Positions 60,876 to 64,000 of a DNA stretch of 64,000 nt are shown in pieces. The DNA is from Halegenticoccus tardaugens (GTDB lineage Archaea > Halobacteriota > Halobacteria > Halobacteriales > Haloferacaceae): assembly GCF_004116405.1 (NCBI RefSeq), contig NZ_SDIC01000008.1, positions 186,001 through 250,000 of the forward strand, in the 5' to 3' direction. The translations under genes and the position numbers were made by a program. Under the pieces are notes generated by a model. That model saw only the letters and a list, made by a program, of their open reading frames with translations, did no database searches and was not told the DNA's origin. Position 1 is the stretch's first letter. Each line of letters starts with the position of its first letter.

Positions 60876-62411
60876 ATGAACTTCGGTAACATCGTCGACT
60901 TGGCTGCCGCGGACATCCCGGCGAGGCCAGCGGCGGGTGACGCCGGGGGACTCCTGACGTACGCAGCGCTGTCGCGGCGGACGAACGCGGCGGCGAACGC
61001 GTTCGCGCGCCTCGGCGTCGACGCCGGCGACCGCGTTGCCATCTGCTTGGACAATGGGCTGGCGTTCCTGACCGCGCACCTGGGGGCGATGAAGCGCGGC
61101 GCGGTCTCCGTCTCGATAAACACGCAGTTCACCGATGCGCAGGTGCGGTACGTCCTCGACGTCAGCGATGTCTCGGCGCTCGTCACGGATAAGGCGTTCG
61201 CGTCAGTGGCCGATGTCGTGGACGCAACGCTCACCGTCGACGGGAGCGCGAGGACCGACTACCGAACCGCGCTGGAAGCGGCCGACGACGAGGCGACCGT
61301 CCACCCGCGGCGAAGCGACGAACTCGCGGAGATACTCTACACCAGCGGGACGACCGGCCGACCGAAGGGCGTCCGCCATACCCATGGCAACGTCGTCGCC
61401 AATGCGATGGGTATCGTTACTTCCCTCGGATTGACACGGAAGGACGTCGGGCTGACGGTGTGTCAGTGTTTCCACGTCACGGGACTCAACGTCACCACGA
61501 CACCGCTGCTCTTTGCGCGAGGGGAGAACCGTATGCTCCCGACGTTCACCCCCGAGCGCGTGTTCTCGGCCGTCGAAACCTACGGAATCACATACGCGTT
61601 CTTCACGCCGAGTATGGTCATCGACCTCATCGAGGATGGCGGGGCGGCTCGCTACGACCTTTCGTCGCTAACGACCGTCGGCGTCGGCGGCGCGCCAATG
61701 CCGAAGGGACGGTTCGAGGAGGCGGAGGCGACGTTCGGCTGTCCGATCCTCGAGGGGTACGGGATGACGGAGACGACACCCTTGGCCGCATTCAATCGCC
61801 CCGACACCGAGCGAAAGTCGGGGAGCGTCGGACCACCCGCCCGCGAGGTCGTCGACCTCCGCATCGAGGACCCCGAGACAGGCGACGCGGTCGCGCGAGG
61901 GGAGCGTGGCGAACTCCTCTGGCGCGGCGACACGGTGACGCCCGGCTATGAGCGACGGCGAAACGACGCCGCAGCCTTCGTCGAGCGCGACGGCGAACGG
62001 TGGTTCCGCTCGGGCGATGTCGGCCGACTGGACGAGGACGGTTACCTCTTCGTCGTCGATCGACTCGAGGACATGTTCACCACCGGTTGTGCGAACGTCT
62101 CTCCCCGAAAGATCGAGGAAGCCCTCTACGAACTCGATGCGATCGGCGAGGCGGCGGTCATCGACACGCGCGATGACCTCAAGGGGGCCGTCGTCACGGT
62201 CGTCATCGTACGGGCTGGCGACGACCTCACCGCCGAGCAAGTCCAGACGGTCTGCGACGAACGCCTTGAGGACTACGAGGTCCCGCAACGAGTCGAGTTC
62301 GTCGAGGAGCTACCGACAACGGCGACCGGGAAGGTGGACCGCGTCGCCCTTCGAAAGGCGTACGGCGACCCCCGAACGCGCCGACAGGGCGAGGCAGGAC
62401 CAACTCAGTAA
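60876..62411 (+). CDS. Acyl-CoA synthetase (AMP-forming)
   Basis: A 511-residue enzyme from ATG 60876 (MNFGNIVDLAAADIP). ANL-superfamily motifs: P-loop YTSGTTGRPKGVRHTHG, the GYGMTETTPLA motif, RSGDVGRLDEDGYLFVVDRLEDMF and the C-terminal catalytic Lys (TTATGKVDR). It activates a fatty or aromatic acid with ATP and CoA. A TATA-like GATATATCAATATAC lies about 45 bases before ATG 60876, so I prefer it to the earlier starts at 60738 and 60759, whose extra codons look unlike the family. Substrate unknown. Its TAA is at the right end of the next miniature element. Confidence 0.88.
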   Translation: MNFGNIVDLAAADIPARPAAGDAGGLLTYAALSRRTNAAANAFARLGVDAGDRVAICLDNGLAFLTAHLGAMKRGAVSVSINTQFTDAQVRYVLDVSDVSALVTDKAFASVADVVDATLTVDGSARTDYRTALEAADDEATVHPRRSDELAEILYTSGTTGRPKGVRHTHGNVVANAMGIVTSLGLTRKDVGLTVCQCFHVTGLNVTTTPLLFARGENRMLPTFTPERVFSAVETYGITYAFFTPSMVIDLIEDGGAARYDLSSLTTVGVGGAPMPKGRFEEAEATFGCPILEGYGMTETTPLAAFNRPDTERKSGSVGPPAREVVDLRIEDPETGDAVARGERGELLWRGDTVTPGYERRRNDAAAFVERDGERWFRSGDVGRLDEDGYLFVVDRLEDMFTTGCANVSPRKIEEALYELDAIGEAAVIDTRDDLKGAVVTVVIVRAGDDLTAEQVQTVCDERLEDYEVPQRVEFVEELPTTATGKVDRVALRKAYGDPRTRRQGEAGPTQ

Positions 62412-62871
62412 ACTACCCCGCCCTACTCGCCCCCTCCCGCCTTGCGGCGGTCGGTCACTCCTTGAGGGCGGGGCTTTCCCGCACCGACATTGTGCCCCGT
62501 GACCCCATGCATGGACGCGGCCCGGCTTCCTATTACCGTCCTGTCGACGGCGTAGGCGCATTGTTGATGCCTCCTACTCCGACCGCCGACGAGGATTGTC
62601 CCGCCGATTTAATTCCCGGTGTTCTCACGCTCTATCCCCAATCGGGGAACGGGAGTCGAACCCGTTCGCGGTCGTCGTTCCCGAGTTTAGGACGCGATAC
62701 TCTCGCGCCACAGGCGTCGGTCTACTGGCGACGCCTACTCACCCGGACGTGTGCCGGGAGAGCAGTAACTCAGAAGAGGCAGCACACCGGCTTAACCCTT
62801 TGCGAAACGCGCTCCTCCCCTCCCTACTCGCTCCCTGTGGTCGCTAGTTGAGGAAGGGGGCTCCGCGCGAT
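62408..62871 (-). mobile_element. ~460-base miniature IS605-type element
   Basis: Right end GTAAACTACCCCGCCC at 62408; left end the interrupted palindrome 62806-62871 (ACGCGCTCC ... GGGGGCTCCGCGCG). No coding content. The interior 62600-62690 is homologous, inverted, to 8577-8660 and folds the same way. The element overlaps the stop codon of the acyl-CoA synthetase gene. Confidence 0.65.
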
Positions 62872-63094
62872 CCGCCAAAGCTGAACGTCCAGTAGCTCGC
62901 GGTGGTGACGGTACTCACTCCGGTCACCTCACGTCGACCTGCGCTCTCGTGTTCCTGAGGCAGCCGCGTAAAGCGTCGCTGTCGCGATGGAGCGGAGGAT
63001 CCTGTCACTATCAGTACGTCTCAATCAGTTAGTGTAACATCACGATAGATGTGGTTAGCTTCTCAGAAAGCGTCTGGATGAGTATGAACTTGAT

Positions 63095-63215
63095 CCGTTT
63101 CCCAACCTCCCAGCTAACCAACAGAGACTCAAGACTCTTCTGTCCATCAATCACTCACTCACTCACACCACACAATGCTGATGATTATATCCGTTGCTGG
63201 TGTCCCTTCTCGGTG
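63095..63215 (+). promoter_or_regulatory. Leader and promoter of PadR copy 3
   Basis: GTTTCCCAACCTCCCAGC, CAACAGAGACTCAAG, repeated CACTCACTCACTCACAC, then GATTATATCC about 32 bases before ATG 63216. Shared with copies 1 and 2; the upstream inverted repeat is not present here. Confidence 0.65.
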
Positions 63216-63509
63216 ATGACCCTCTTCGAACTCAGTGGCTTCCAGCGAGACCTCCTCATCGTCATTGCCGGCCACGACCAGCCATCAGGACAAGACATCA
63301 AAACAGAGCTCGAAGACGCCCGCGATGAAGAAATCAACCACGGCCGCTTGTACCCCAATCTCGACGTGCTCGTCAACAAAGGCGACGTCGAGAAGGGCCA
63401 GATCGACCGCCGGACCAATTACTACGAACTCACCGACGAGGGCCGCACCGCCCTCCGAGAGCGCCGTGGGTGGGAAGAGCAGTACCTCCAAGAGACCGCG
63501 CTTGCCTGA
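63216..63509 (+). CDS. PadR-family regulator, copy 3
   Basis: A 97-residue protein, same plan as copies 1 and 2 (LSGFQRDLLIVIAGHDQPSGQDIKTELEDARDEE, HGRLYPNLDVLVNKGDVEKGQIDRRTNYYELTDEGRTALRERRGW). The similarity ends at the stop codon: the convergent 70-residue gene is absent. A different hypothetical gene follows on the other strand. Confidence 0.85.
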   Translation: MTLFELSGFQRDLLIVIAGHDQPSGQDIKTELEDARDEEINHGRLYPNLDVLVNKGDVEKGQIDRRTNYYELTDEGRTALRERRGWEEQYLQETALA

Positions 63510-63677
63510 CTCCGAGAGCCATATCAGAGCACCTTCTCACCAGAGTAAAGATCTCACCGAGTTGGAGACCACAAAGGACGCTAGCTCGGACTACCGTGAC
63601 TCTGCAACGAGCGGGACAGCTCGACTACGCCGTTCAGGCGCTGGTGAGGACGAACATTCACGCCTCACCCTGTCTGG

Positions 63678-63983
63678 TTACGCTTCGTCGAGGACCTGCT
63701 TCCACAGTCTCGGCAGGTCGTCAATTTGCTGCCACCCGGCGGCTTCGTCGATGTCTTCTTCGACGATTATGAGGTCCGTGAAATAGTCGTCGAGGACTTC
63801 GGCACGTTCCATCGCAAGCGGCGGGGAGCAGTAGTCCTCCTCGATCCAGACCGCCTCCCCACTCGCCGGGTCGAATCGCGCGTTCTCCAGTGCCCTCGTC
63901 AGTGCACGGCCAAACGGCTCCATCGCTTTGATCTCACCGCTATCGAGTCGGTTCCGGAGATCTGGTAGCTGCTCACGCTTCAT
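63678..63983 (-). CDS. Conserved hypothetical protein
   Basis: A 101-residue acidic soluble protein (LPDLRNRLDSGEIKAMEPFGRALTRALENARFDPASGEAVWIEEDYCSPPL, then RAEVLDDYFTDLIIVEEDIDEAAGWQQIDDLPRLWKQ). It reads like a complete small haloarchaeal protein from ATG 63983, but I cannot name a family or function. It lies near the window edge, opposite to PadR copy 3. Confidence 0.6.
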   Translation of the reverse strand: MKREQLPDLRNRLDSGEIKAMEPFGRALTRALENARFDPASGEAVWIEEDYCSPPLAMERAEVLDDYFTDLIIVEEDIDEAAGWQQIDDLPRLWKQVLDEA

Positions 63984-64000
63984 GCGAGCTCGAACGAATC

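Noticed and set aside
63130-63170. CACTCACTCACTCACAC run as a CRISPR or microsatellite array
   Set aside because: Only three or four short units, inside the PadR leader; no spacers or longer repeats. No CRISPR array is present in the window.

Overview
The window is DNA from a halophilic archaeon (class Halobacteria). Predicted proteins are rich in Asp and Glu, exported proteins carry twin-arginine signals often followed by a lipobox Cys, small blue-copper proteins of halocyanin type are present, and several genes start within about 30-45 bases of an archaeal TATA-like box, as leaderless haloarchaeal genes do. I see no rRNA, tRNA, CRISPR array, replication initiator or integrase. The species, and whether this is chromosome or megaplasmid, cannot be told.

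Layout. 1-4.2 kb: small hypothetical genes and gene remnants plus a miniature transposon. 4.2-8.8 kb: a blue-copper lipoprotein and a quinol-type nitric oxide reductase with a ~298-residue N-terminal extension; miniature elements flank the reductase and one supplies its stop codon. 8.8-12 kb: DUF7342-like regulators, an FxLYD lipoprotein and a divergent HTH gene. 12.2-18 kb: a 45-codon zinc-finger gene, hyuA and hyuB (hydantoinase/oxoprolinase type), a broken aminotransferase and an acetamidase/formamidase. 18-24 kb: transposon debris, a shortened potassium channel, an alpha/beta hydrolase and a CPBP membrane protease. 24-33.6 kb: a carbon-monoxide-dehydrogenase-like molybdenum hydroxylase cluster: maturation genes (XdhC, VWA/CoxE, MoxR/CoxD) on the minus strand, a MoeA C-terminal fragment and a MobA-like cofactor gene on the plus strand, then coxS-coxL-coxM. 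CoxL has the form II loop, so the substrate is probably not CO. 33.6-42.9 kb: a decayed zone with tnpB remnants, a sodium/calcium exchanger, truncated ABC and CPBP genes, frameshifted genes and an EamA transporter. 42.9-50.5 kb: a deacetylase-like lipoprotein, small metabolic enzymes and an orphan tnpB broken by a hairpin insert. 50.5-55.1 kb: an intact orphan TnpB element with a nonsense-mutated RHH gene, a halocyanin pair, an HTH plus two small membrane proteins, and a sensor-domain membrane protein. 55.8-64 kb: a PadR module, a GMC oxidoreductase with its Tat-exported small subunit, an IclR regulator, an acyl-CoA synthetase and another PadR gene.

Common threads. (1) IS200/IS605-type material is everywhere: one intact tnpB, at least four decayed ones, several short non-autonomous copies and solo end hairpins, but no tnpA. 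(2) A 97-residue PadR-type regulator occurs three times behind nearly the same ~120-base leader; a piece of that leader, without the regulator, lies at 23.2 kb, and one copy has cut into a protease gene. (3) More than a dozen genes are truncated, frameshifted or interrupted, so this looks like an accessory island in active turnover carrying self-contained catabolic or respiratory operons (nor, hyu, cox, GMC/acyl-CoA).
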